Assembly (NCBI GenBank): GCA_002722295.1
Contig: PBLF01000013.1
Location: forward strand, 1 to 64,000
Reading direction: 5' to 3'
DNA: 64,000 bases
DNA from: Stappia sp.
GTDB lineage: Bacteria > Pseudomonadota > Alphaproteobacteria > Rhizobiales > Stappiaceae
Shown here: piece after piece, positions 55,106-64,000 of the stretch
How the letters are laid out: each line of letters begins with the position of its first letter
How positions within the stretch are numbered: the first letter of the stretch is position 1
Notes under the pieces: model-generated
Database searches by the model: none
What the model saw: only the letters and a program-made list of their open reading frames with translations
What the model was told of the DNA's origin: nothing
Program-made: the position numbers and the translations under genes

Positions 55106-56218
55106 TCAGGGGTTGAGGCCGAAGTACTCCGCTGCGATATCCCGGACGGTCCCGTCCTCGCGCGCGCCGACGATCTCGATGGTCATGGGTTTGCGGATCG
55201 GGCTTCCCGGTGGCAGGCCGAACCCGTACTTGTCGGGGTTGAAGATTGCCCCGACCACCTTCAGCGGCATGTCGGGGTTCACATGTGCGTGGTATTCGAG
55301 CACGGGCTTGTCGCCGATGACGGCCTGGACGTCTCCCTCCACCAGGGCCCGGGCGGAACGGGTTATGTTCGGGTAGGCGATGACGGTGAGACCGGCTGCT
55401 TGCGCATAGTCTTCCGCCGTGCTGCCCTCCGTGACGCCGATCGTGAGGCCGGGCAGGTCGGCGACGCTGCGGATTTGTCCCTTGAAGGCCAGTGTCGTCA
55501 TCACGCTCGTGACCGAGGAAGTGACGAAGGCCACGACCACGATCCCGAAGACCAGCCACAGGCCCTGCCAGACACGGCCCACCCAGCCGAACAGGTTCTT
55601 CCTGCTGGGTGGTTTGCCGGACGTCGCGATGGTCATCACCAGGTAGAAGCTCTCGGCGAGGCCGTCGCGCCAGCGTTTCGGGAAGTTCTTGTCGAAACGC
55701 CGGTCGAAGATCGTGAAGCCGATGGATGCCACGATTATGATGAGCGCGAGCCAGCCGTAGGCCGCTATGAAACCGGAATCATAGAGCCCCTCGATCAGGT
55801 TCCAGAAGCTGGTGCCGCCGTTCTCGTTGACCATGATCCGAAGTCCGGAGTCGAACCAGGGCTGGGTGAATTCGATCCGGGTCGCGCGGGCCTCGGTGAT
55901 CGTCAGATTGGTCACCGCGACATCGATCTGCGACGCGGCGGCCGCGTCGATCATCTGGCGGACCGTGTCGAACTCCTTGTAGGAATAGGTGAGATTGAGT
56001 TCGCCGGCGATGAACTCCCACAGCCGGATCGCCATGCCCGTATACCCTTCCTCCTGCTTGATCACGAAGGGAGGGCTTTCATGGACACCGATGACCAGCC
56101 CTGTGGCCTCGGTCTGCTCCCGCGCCTCCTGGGCGAGGAGCGGCGTTCCGGCGATCGAGAGGAAAAGGGCGAGGACGAGTGTCGCGAGAGTGCGCGACCG
56201 GTTTGAGATCTGATCCAT
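55106..56218 (-). CDS. Ionotropic glutamate receptor-like ion channel
   Basis: This 370-aa protein has a signal peptide (about 1-29, ending PLLAQ). A split periplasmic amino-acid-binding domain follows: S1 about 38-132, with Arg111 in TITEARATRIEFTQPW, and S2 about 248-370, with LTIGVTEGSTAEDY. Between them lies M1 (about 150-172), a pore loop (about 187-201, ESFYLVMTIATSG) and M2 (about 216-241, ending FVTSSVTSVMTT). This S1-M1-P-M2-S2 order is that of GluR0-type prokaryotic glutamate receptors. The pore loop lacks the TVGYG potassium filter, so ion selectivity is unknown. It is not a simple ABC-type binding protein because the membrane pore is inserted in the binding domain. It lies 23 nt after the outer-membrane protein gene. 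Confidence 0.8.
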   Translation of the reverse strand: MDQISNRSRTLATLVLALFLSIAGTPLLAQEAREQTEATGLVIGVHESPPFVIKQEEGYTGMAIRLWEFIAGELNLTYSYKEFDTVRQMIDAAAASQIDVAVTNLTITEARATRIEFTQPWFDSGLRIMVNENGGTSFWNLIEGLYDSGFIAAYGWLALIIIVASIGFTIFDRRFDKNFPKRWRDGLAESFYLVMTIATSGKPPSRKNLFGWVGRVWQGLWLVFGIVVVAFVTSSVTSVMTTLAFKGQIRSVADLPGLTIGVTEGSTAEDYAQAAGLTVIAYPNITRSARALVEGDVQAVIGDKPVLEYHAHVNPDMPLKVVGAIFNPDKYGFGLPPGSPIRKPMTIEIVGAREDGTVRDIAAEYFGLNP

Positions 56219-56241
56219 CTGAGGGTCCCTTCCGGCTCGGG

Positions 56242-57024
56242 TCAGAAGCGATAGGTCAGGCCGAGCACGGGGCCGCCCAGTTCAGTGTCGAACACGTGGC
56301 CGCCCTTCCTGTAGTCGGTCTTGAGATACTTGTAGCCGGCGGACACCGAGAGGCTGTCGCTCAGCGTGTAATTGGCGGTGGCAAGGGCGGAGAATGTCGA
56401 GCGCGCTCCCGCGCCGAACCCGCCCGCGTCGGCCTGTGCCTGCAGTGACAGCTTGTCGCCGAGGCGCAGGAACGCGCGGGCGCCGATCACGGGATCCACC
56501 CAGCCGAAGTTCTCGCCATAGGATCCGCTGGCCGGACCGGCCTGGATGTCGAATGTGTTGGAGATCCACCAGATGCGCGCGCCGCCGAGAACGTCGAGGG
56601 TAAAGCGGTTCTGGCTGACGAAACGGTAACCGGCCTGCAGGGTCGAGGTGAACTGGCGGGTGTCGGTGGAGGCATCGACGAAGCCGACGAAGGGCACGCC
56701 GCTCACCCGCTTGCTGTCCGTCGTCGACACATACATCAGGTCGCCGGAAAACACGTATCGGCCGCGTCTCGCCCAGATATTGACGACCCCGCCGAAATCG
56801 AGATCGCCGAGAACGTCGCCGAAACTCTTCTCGACATGGATGGGCGGCAGGCGTCGCACGGGGGCGATCTCGCCCGAAAGCCCGGTTGCCCAGAGATAGG
56901 GAGTGACCTGGACGGCCCAATCGCGTGTCTGTCCGGCCTGCGCGGGGCCGGTCTCCCCGGCCAGTGCTGCCGGTGTCCATGCCAACGCGGATGCAAGCGC
57001 CAGAGCAGCCATGAAACGCGCCAC
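56242..57024 (-). CDS. Outer-membrane beta-barrel protein
   Basis: This 260-aa protein has a signal peptide ending near AALA-GETG, alternating beta-strand composition and a terminal YRF typical of barrels inserted by the BAM complex. It starts WAVQVTPYLWATGLSGEI, a pattern common in OmpA/OmpW-like small barrels of unknown function. GTG 57024 is chosen because GGAGG lies 7 nt upstream. It starts 2 nt after the amidohydrolase stop. It may form the outer-membrane pore for the substrate or product of the operon. Confidence 0.8.
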   Translation of the reverse strand: MARFMAALALASALAWTPAALAGETGPAQAGQTRDWAVQVTPYLWATGLSGEIAPVRRLPPIHVEKSFGDVLGDLDFGGVVNIWARRGRYVFSGDLMYVSTTDSKRVSGVPFVGFVDASTDTRQFTSTLQAGYRFVSQNRFTLDVLGGARIWWISNTFDIQAGPASGSYGENFGWVDPVIGARAFLRLGDKLSLQAQADAGGFGAGARSTFSALATANYTLSDSLSVSAGYKYLKTDYRKGGHVFDTELGGPVLGLTYRF

Positions 57025-57026
57025 GG

Positions 57027-58484
57027 TCAGCCCTCCAGCGTGTTCTTGTGGATCCGTCCGTCCTTGACGATAAGCTTCATGTGCGTTTCCGGATCCGCGA
57101 TCAGGTCGATGGTTTCAAGCGGGTTTCCGTCGAGGACGACGATATCCGCCAGTGCGCCGGCCTCGATGACGCCAAGCGGCCCCTCATAGGGGCTGCGCGG
57201 GCCGGACAGGCCGAGAAGCTCCGCGTTGCCGCCGGTCAGAAGTCGCAGGACCCTGGCATTGTCGTACCAGCGCGCGAACTTGGCGAGCTGCCGTCCCTGG
57301 GTGGCGGTCGCCCTGGGATTGAACAGGATGTCCGTTCCAAGCGCCAGATTGACCTTGTGCTTGTCGGCCAGTTCGAGGGCCCTGACCGTGCCTTGCGCGA
57401 TCAGCTTCTGCTGCTCGATCTGCGTCGGGTTCGTGTAGACGTTGGCGTCCTCGTCGGCGAGGAACGGCTGGATCGACCACCATGCGCCCGCATCCGCCAT
57501 CATGCGCACGGTCTCCTCGTCGGCGAGCTGTCCGTGCTCGATGGACCGCACGCCGCATTTCAGGGCGCGCTGTATGCCCTGCGAGGTGTAGACGTGGGCG
57601 CAGACATAGGTCTGCCAGTCCCGGGCGGCCTCCACCGCGGCACGCGTTTCCTCTTCCGAAAACTGGAGGCTGTCGACCGGGTCATGGGTGGAGGCGACGC
57701 CACCGCCCGACATGATCTTGATCTGGCTCGCGCCCAGCATGAGCTGCTCCCGCACCCGGCGGCGCACTTCCGGCACGCCGTCCGCGATTGCCGAGATGCC
57801 TGCCTCCTCCGCGTGGCTCAGGTTGGTCTGCGGCGAGCGGGGCACTTCGTAGCGCTGGCGGAAATCGCCATGCCCGGAGGTCTGCGACACCATGGCGCCG
57901 GAGGGGTAGATACGGGGGCCGGGAGTGCGTGCCTCGTCGATGGCGCGCTTGAGCGAGAAGGCGGGGCCGCCCACGTCGCGCACGGTCGTGAACCCGCGCA
58001 GCACGGTACGCTCGGCTTCCTGTGCCGCCACGAGGTGCACATAGGGAACGTCGGCGGTCAGTGCCGCAAGTTGCGAAATGCCGGCAAGAAGCGCGTGCCA
58101 GTGCGCGTCGATCAGGCCCGGCATCAGAGTGCCGCCCTTGCAATCGATGATAGCGGCATCGCTGACGGCCTCCCCGGCGCGGGGCAGCGCGACGATCCGG
58201 TTGGCCTCCAGCAGCACGTCCCGGCCTTCGATCAGCTTCGGCGAATGCCCGTCAAAGATCCTGACGTTGCGCAGCAGAAGCCGGTCCGCGGCCGGCTGCG
58301 CGAAAAGCGGCGAGGTGCCGGCGAGAACGGGAGTGGCGAGGGTGGCGGCGATCCCGCGCAACACCGAGCGCCGCGACATGCCCGCCTCGACGCGTGCGAG
58401 GGCCTGCATGGCCTGGGGTGTGTGACAGGCGCAGCCAAACCCGTGCGCCAGACCCTGATATTTCTTGCCAAGGCGAAAGACCAT
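57027..58484 (-). CDS. Tat-exported metal-dependent amidohydrolase
   Basis: This 485-aa member of the imidazolonepropionase/prolidase-like amidohydrolases has the metal ligands in LIDAHWHALL, a lysine in SQIKIMSGGG, His in CAHVYTSQG and IEHG, and the late Asp in LGTDILFNP. A twin-arginine signal (SRRSVLRGIAATLATPVLAG) begins near residue 37, after a Cys-containing leader (GCACHTP). ATG 58379 would put the Tat signal at the N-terminus and also has GAGG upstream. It probably works in the periplasm on an amide or dipeptide. First gene of the six-gene operon that continues to 51615. Confidence 0.85.
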   Translation of the reverse strand: MVFRLGKKYQGLAHGFGCACHTPQAMQALARVEAGMSRRSVLRGIAATLATPVLAGTSPLFAQPAADRLLLRNVRIFDGHSPKLIEGRDVLLEANRIVALPRAGEAVSDAAIIDCKGGTLMPGLIDAHWHALLAGISQLAALTADVPYVHLVAAQEAERTVLRGFTTVRDVGGPAFSLKRAIDEARTPGPRIYPSGAMVSQTSGHGDFRQRYEVPRSPQTNLSHAEEAGISAIADGVPEVRRRVREQLMLGASQIKIMSGGGVASTHDPVDSLQFSEEETRAAVEAARDWQTYVCAHVYTSQGIQRALKCGVRSIEHGQLADEETVRMMADAGAWWSIQPFLADEDANVYTNPTQIEQQKLIAQGTVRALELADKHKVNLALGTDILFNPRATATQGRQLAKFARWYDNARVLRLLTGGNAELLGLSGPRSPYEGPLGVIEAGALADIVVLDGNPLETIDLIADPETHMKLIVKDGRIHKNTLEG

Positions 58485-58637
58485 GATGCGCGCACTCCGC
58501 TCGGTGATCGACCGGATGGTCCTGCCAGGACAATCCGCTCCGACGAATCCCTTTGCGCACAGGGTATTGGCCCAATCCTTGAGTGACCAGACCTAACTCG
58601 CTTTCTGGTTGATGCGCGTGCGGGACAGGGGGCGGGT

Positions 58638-59066
58638 TCAGTCGGCCCTTCCGCGAAGCCCGCCGGTTGCCGGCGCGTTGCGGGACGCGAACTGCATCAG
58701 CCGGCGGAACTTGGGGCACTCCAGGTGATCGTCCTTGGGACAGTCGGCGACGTGGCGCAGGGCGTCGCGCAGGCGGGTCAGGCCCCGGATCTGTTCGTCG
58801 AGCGCATCGGCGCGCAGATGCAGTTCGGCGCGCGGAACCCGGGGCGCCCCGCCTCCGGCGAACATCGCCTTGATGTCGGCAAGCGAGAAGCCGGCGAGCT
58901 TGCCGAGAGAGATCAGGGCGAGCTGGGTCACGGCAGGCGCGTCGAACTGGCGTCGCAGGCCGTGCCGCGCCACCGAACGGATGAGACCGATTTCCTCGTA
59001 GTAGCGCAGCGTCGAGGCGGGCAGTCCGCTGAGTTGTGACAGCGCGCCGATGTCGATGAGTTTCAT
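58638..59066 (-). CDS. MerR-family regulator
   Basis: This 142-aa protein starts with the MerR helix-turn-helix (IGALSQLSGLPASTLRYYEEIGLI). A dimerisation helix follows, then a C-terminal part with two cysteines (ADCPKDDHLECP). It is divergent from an MFS exporter with a 20-bp-spacer promoter between, the usual arrangement for MerR activators of efflux. The inducer is unknown; the cysteines allow metal or redox sensing. ATG 59066 is chosen because the HTH begins there. Confidence 0.85.
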   Translation of the reverse strand: MKLIDIGALSQLSGLPASTLRYYEEIGLIRSVARHGLRRQFDAPAVTQLALISLGKLAGFSLADIKAMFAGGGAPRVPRAELHLRADALDEQIRGLTRLRDALRHVADCPKDDHLECPKFRRLMQFASRNAPATGGLRGRAD

Positions 59067-59068
59067 GC

Positions 59069-59100
59069 TTGACCTCAAGTCGACTTGAAGTGGCAGATGT
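59069..59100 (+). promoter_or_regulatory. MerR-type promoter with dyad and 20-bp spacer
   Basis: TTGACC (59069-59074) and AGATGT (59095-59100) are separated by 20 bp. The spacer contains the perfect palindrome TCAAGTCGACTTGA (59075-59088), extended by matching AC/GT ends. Over-long spacers with a central dyad are the hallmark of MerR-activated promoters, which the regulator untwists. It would drive the exporter and repress the regulator. Confidence 0.75.
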
Positions 59101-59135
59101 AGCGCCACTTCACTTCGATCACAAGGGTGGCACTC

Positions 59136-60542
59136 ATGAGCGACACGACATCGGACCGGTCTTCCGTCCCCGTTCTTGCGGCACTTGCCGCGGCGACGCT
59201 CACCGCGTCGATGGGCATCAGCATCGCATCGGTTCTTCTTCCCGCGCTCACGCGCGGCTTTTCGGCCACGATCACCGGCGTTCAGTGGGTCGTGCTGGCC
59301 TATCTGCTGGCGGTGACGGTCACCATCGTGAGCGCGGGGCGACTGGGGGACCTCTTCGGCCACCGCCGGGTCCTGATCGCCGGTCTACTGGCGTTCATCG
59401 CGGCATCGGGCGTGTGCGCCATGGCCCCGAGCCTCAAGGTGCTCGTCGCGGGCCGTGCCGTCCAGGGGGCCGGTGGCGCCATCCTCATCGCCCTTCCCAT
59501 GTCGATCGCGCGCGACCGGGTCGCGACGGAGCGGCTCGGCATGGCGATGGGCGTGCTCGGTACGATGTCGGCGACAGGAACGGCGCTGGGCCCCTCGCTC
59601 GGCGGAGCGATGCTCGCATGGGCAGACTGGCGGGCGGCCTTCTGGCTTCTTGCCGGCTTCGCGCTTTTTACCCTTGTGTTGGCCGTTGCCGTCCTTGCGC
59701 GCGGCGCACCTCGCCCGCGCGCCTCGGCTCGCGATCTGGATGTTCCGGGAACCGTGCTGCTCGTAATTGCGCTGGCCGCCTATGCGCTTGCGGCCGGAGG
59801 CGGGGCGCCGGAGGTGCCGTTCGGCACGGGCACGCTCGTCGTGGGGGCCATGGTTGCCTTCGCCCTGTTCGTGCTGGTCGAGAGCCGCTCCGCCGCGCCG
59901 CTGGTGCCGATGCGGCTTCTGCGTGACCGCCGCACCGGCGCGGGTTTCGCGATGAACCTCCTGGTGGGAACGGTGATGATGTCCACGCTGGTCGTCGCGC
60001 CCTTCTATCTGGCGTTCTCGCTCGGACTGGACGAGGCGATGATCGGCCTTGTCATGTCCGTGGGGCCTGTCGTCGCCGCGCTTTCCGGCATTCCGGCGGG
60101 GCGCCTGACCGACCGGCTGGGCAGCGCGCGCGTCATGGTTCTCGGGCTGGTGCAGACCATGGCCGGCCTGCTCTGCCTGGCGTTCCTGCCGAGGGTCTTC
60201 GGCGTACCGGGCTACATCGTCGCGCTGATCGTGCTGACCCCGGCCTTTCAGCTTTTCCTCGCGGCCAACAACACCGCCGTGCTCCTGGACGCCCCTGTCG
60301 AGCAGCGCGGACGTCTTTCCGGCCTGCTGGGCGTGTCGCGGAATCTCGGGTTGATGACCGGCGCCTCGGCCATGCCGGGCGTGTTCGTCGCGGTGCTGGG
60401 AACGGGAAACGCGGCCGAAGCCTCCACGGCGGAGGTGGCCCACGCCTTTTCCATGACCTTCGCCCTGGCCGCCGGACTGGCGTTGCTCACGCTTGCACTG
60501 GCTTTCTTCAGCCATGCGGGGCGGCCCTCTCGTGCCTCCTGA
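59136..60542 (+). CDS. MFS drug-type exporter, 14-helix DHA2 family
   Basis: This 468-aa membrane protein has about 14 hydrophobic segments and the DHA2 motifs VQWVVLAYLLAVTVTIVSAGRLGDLFGHRRVL (motif A region) and GTMSATGTALGPSLGG (motif C, antiporter). It exports drugs or toxic metabolites by proton antiport. ATG 59136 is preferred to GTG 59127 because AAGG lies 9 nt upstream. Its promoter carries a MerR-type dyad shared with the divergent regulator. Confidence 0.85.
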   Translation: MSDTTSDRSSVPVLAALAAATLTASMGISIASVLLPALTRGFSATITGVQWVVLAYLLAVTVTIVSAGRLGDLFGHRRVLIAGLLAFIAASGVCAMAPSLKVLVAGRAVQGAGGAILIALPMSIARDRVATERLGMAMGVLGTMSATGTALGPSLGGAMLAWADWRAAFWLLAGFALFTLVLAVAVLARGAPRPRASARDLDVPGTVLLVIALAAYALAAGGGAPEVPFGTGTLVVGAMVAFALFVLVESRSAAPLVPMRLLRDRRTGAGFAMNLLVGTVMMSTLVVAPFYLAFSLGLDEAMIGLVMSVGPVVAALSGIPAGRLTDRLGSARVMVLGLVQTMAGLLCLAFLPRVFGVPGYIVALIVLTPAFQLFLAANNTAVLLDAPVEQRGRLSGLLGVSRNLGLMTGASAMPGVFVAVLGTGNAAEASTAEVAHAFSMTFALAAGLALLTLALAFFSHAGRPSRAS

Positions 60543-60609
60543 GAGCGTGCGGGGCGGTCCCGCTCCGGTCGGGCGACATGCGGGAGGCTGTTGAGAAGTC
60601 CACTACATG

Positions 60610-60639
60610 TTGACACCAGGGCGGTGCGGGTGCCTACAT
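60610..60639 (+). promoter_or_regulatory. Probable promoter of the nrd leader
   Basis: TTGACA (60610-60615) and CTACAT (60634-60639) are 18 bp apart and stand directly before the cobalamin riboswitch. This would start the leader RNA of the nrd operon close to 60646. Confidence 0.45.
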
Positions 60640-60642
60640 CGT

Positions 60643-60810
60643 GTTGTCTTGGTGTCCGCGATTCGTCGCGGCTGAAAAGGGAAGCCGGTGGGAAACCGGC
60701 ACTGCCCCCGCAACTGTGAGCGGCAAGCCGAGGTCCGTTGAGCCACTGGCGCGCAAGCGCCGGGAAGGTGGACCGAGGCGCTCGAGCCGCAAGTCAGGAG
60801 ACCTGCCAGG
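60643..60810 (+). ncRNA. Cobalamin (B12) riboswitch
   Basis: The leader holds the conserved cobalamin-aptamer blocks in order: GGGAAGCCGGTG and GAAACCGGCACTGCCCCCGC (60680-60711), CAACTGTGAGCGG, the P-stem CCACTGG with GGGAAGG, and the B12 box GCCGCAAGTCAGGAGACC (60786-60803). Adenosylcobalamin binding normally turns off the downstream gene. It sits upstream of the class Ib ribonucleotide reductase operon. The expression platform between 60811 and the nrdH start (60929) is not obvious; the weak ribosome site GGGGACACCTG suggests translation control. Confidence 0.93.
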
Positions 60811-60928
60811 ACCTTGAGAGCGAACCCGGTCGGTGGGCCCGGAGGCGTCGTACGGTCGCGGTGTGTCCGCGCGCGTTCGCGTCCCCTTGTGCATCGGCCA
60901 CGTCTTGGCAGAGATCCGGGGACACCTG

Positions 60929-61150
60929 ATGAGCATCACCGTCTATTCCAAACCCGCCTGTGTTCAGTGCGCCGCCACGACCCGCGCGCTTGCCGCGAAG
61001 GGGCTTTCCTACGAACTCGTCGACCTGACGCTCGACGAGGCGGCGATGGAGCGCGTCACCGGGCTCGGCTACCGCCAGGTGCCGGTCGTGATGGCCGGTG
61101 ACGACCACTGGGCGGGCTTTCGTCCCGACAAGATCGCCGCGCTGCGCTGA
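60929..61150 (+). CDS. nrdH: Glutaredoxin-like protein NrdH
   Basis: This 73-aa thioredoxin-fold protein has the redox motif CVQC in [16 protein letters not shown] and the closing pattern [23 protein letters not shown]. NrdH reduces class Ib ribonucleotide reductase. ATG 60929 is the first start in frame after the riboswitch. It is followed by nrdI after 8 nt. Confidence 0.95.
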   Translation: MSITVYSKPACVQCAATTRALAAKGLSYELVDLTLDEAAMERVTGLGYRQVPVVMAGDDHWAGFRPDKIAALR

Positions 61151-61544
61151 GGCGGGACATGGGCGGGCTGGTCTTCTTTTCCTCGCGCTCCGGCAACACG
61201 GCGCGTTTCGTGGAAAGGCTCGGGATCGACGCGGAGCGGATCCCGATTGCCTCGTCCGCCCCCGTGCCCGCGCCGGCGCGGCCCTTCGTGCTGGTCACGC
61301 CCACCTTTGCCGATGGCACGGGGCGCGGTGCGGTGCCCAGGCAGGTGATCCGCTTCCTCAACAACCCCGACACGCGCGGCAGGCTTCGTGGCGTCATCGC
61401 CTCGGGCAATCGCAACTTCGGAGCGCTCTTCGCCCTGGCCGGTGACGTGATCGCGGAGAAATGCGGCGTGCCGCTGCTCTACCGCTTCGAGCTTGCCGGA
61501 ACGACGAGCGATATCGCACGTGTCAGTGAAGGACTGGACAGGTT

Positions 61545-64000
<2,456 letters not shown>

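Noticed and set aside
55106..56218. Plain amino-acid ABC transporter binding protein
   Set aside because: Two membrane helices and a pore loop interrupt the binding domain, and no ABC permease or ATPase is adjacent.

Overview
The window is high-GC DNA from an alphaproteobacterium, most likely of the Hyphomicrobiales (Stappia/Roseibium-like is a guess). The support is a bioR-bioY-bioB locus with BioR boxes, a RirA-type iron box, a TRAP transporter, and the gene families present. Genes are densely packed. I saw no rRNA, tRNA, CRISPR array or intact mobile element.

Region 1 (about 320-28950) is a complete thiazoline-siderophore locus. A PchR/YbtA-like AraC regulator faces a 4193-aa hybrid PKS-NRPS (FAAL-ACP-KS-AT-KR-ACP-Cy-A[MT-like]-PCP-Cy-PCP). 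It is followed by a 2222-aa KS-MT-KR-ACP-ACP-Cy protein with no AT, a thiazolinyl imide reductase, a methyltransferase-thioesterase fusion, a type II thioesterase, an RhtX/FptX-type permease, a TonB-dependent receptor and an FAD monooxygenase. The layout recalls micacocidin and yersiniabactin, but the terminal module is dismantled: there is no AT, the second KR lacks its tyrosine, the last Cy has no carrier protein after it, and MT-TE is a separate protein.

Region 2 (29200-31500) holds bioB, bioY and the repressor bioR with two exact BioR boxes. Region 3 (31790-39370) holds a SufR-like Fe-S regulator divergent from a frameshifted sodB, then fdxA, a flavin reductase, a DoxX-like protein and an RND efflux pair. 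The sodB and RND promoters share a 31-bp element.

Region 4 (39400-51570) is a catabolic block: TRAP transporter dctPQM, a FadR-type GntR regulator, RidA, an aminotransferase, hydantoinase B and A, a 2-oxoglutarate-semialdehyde dehydrogenase and a 5-dehydro-4-deoxyglucarate dehydratase. Similar short operator-like sequences lie at each of its promoters.

Region 5 (51600-58490) is a probable six-gene minus-strand operon: amidohydrolase, outer-membrane protein, an ionotropic-glutamate-receptor-like channel, an Ntn amide hydrolase, glutamate decarboxylase and a membrane protein. This glutamate-centred set is, with the siderophore line, the most interesting part of the window. Region 6 (58640-64000) has a MerR regulator with a divergent MFS exporter, then a cobalamin riboswitch ahead of the class Ib ribonucleotide reductase operon nrdHIE(F), with nrdF cut by the window end.
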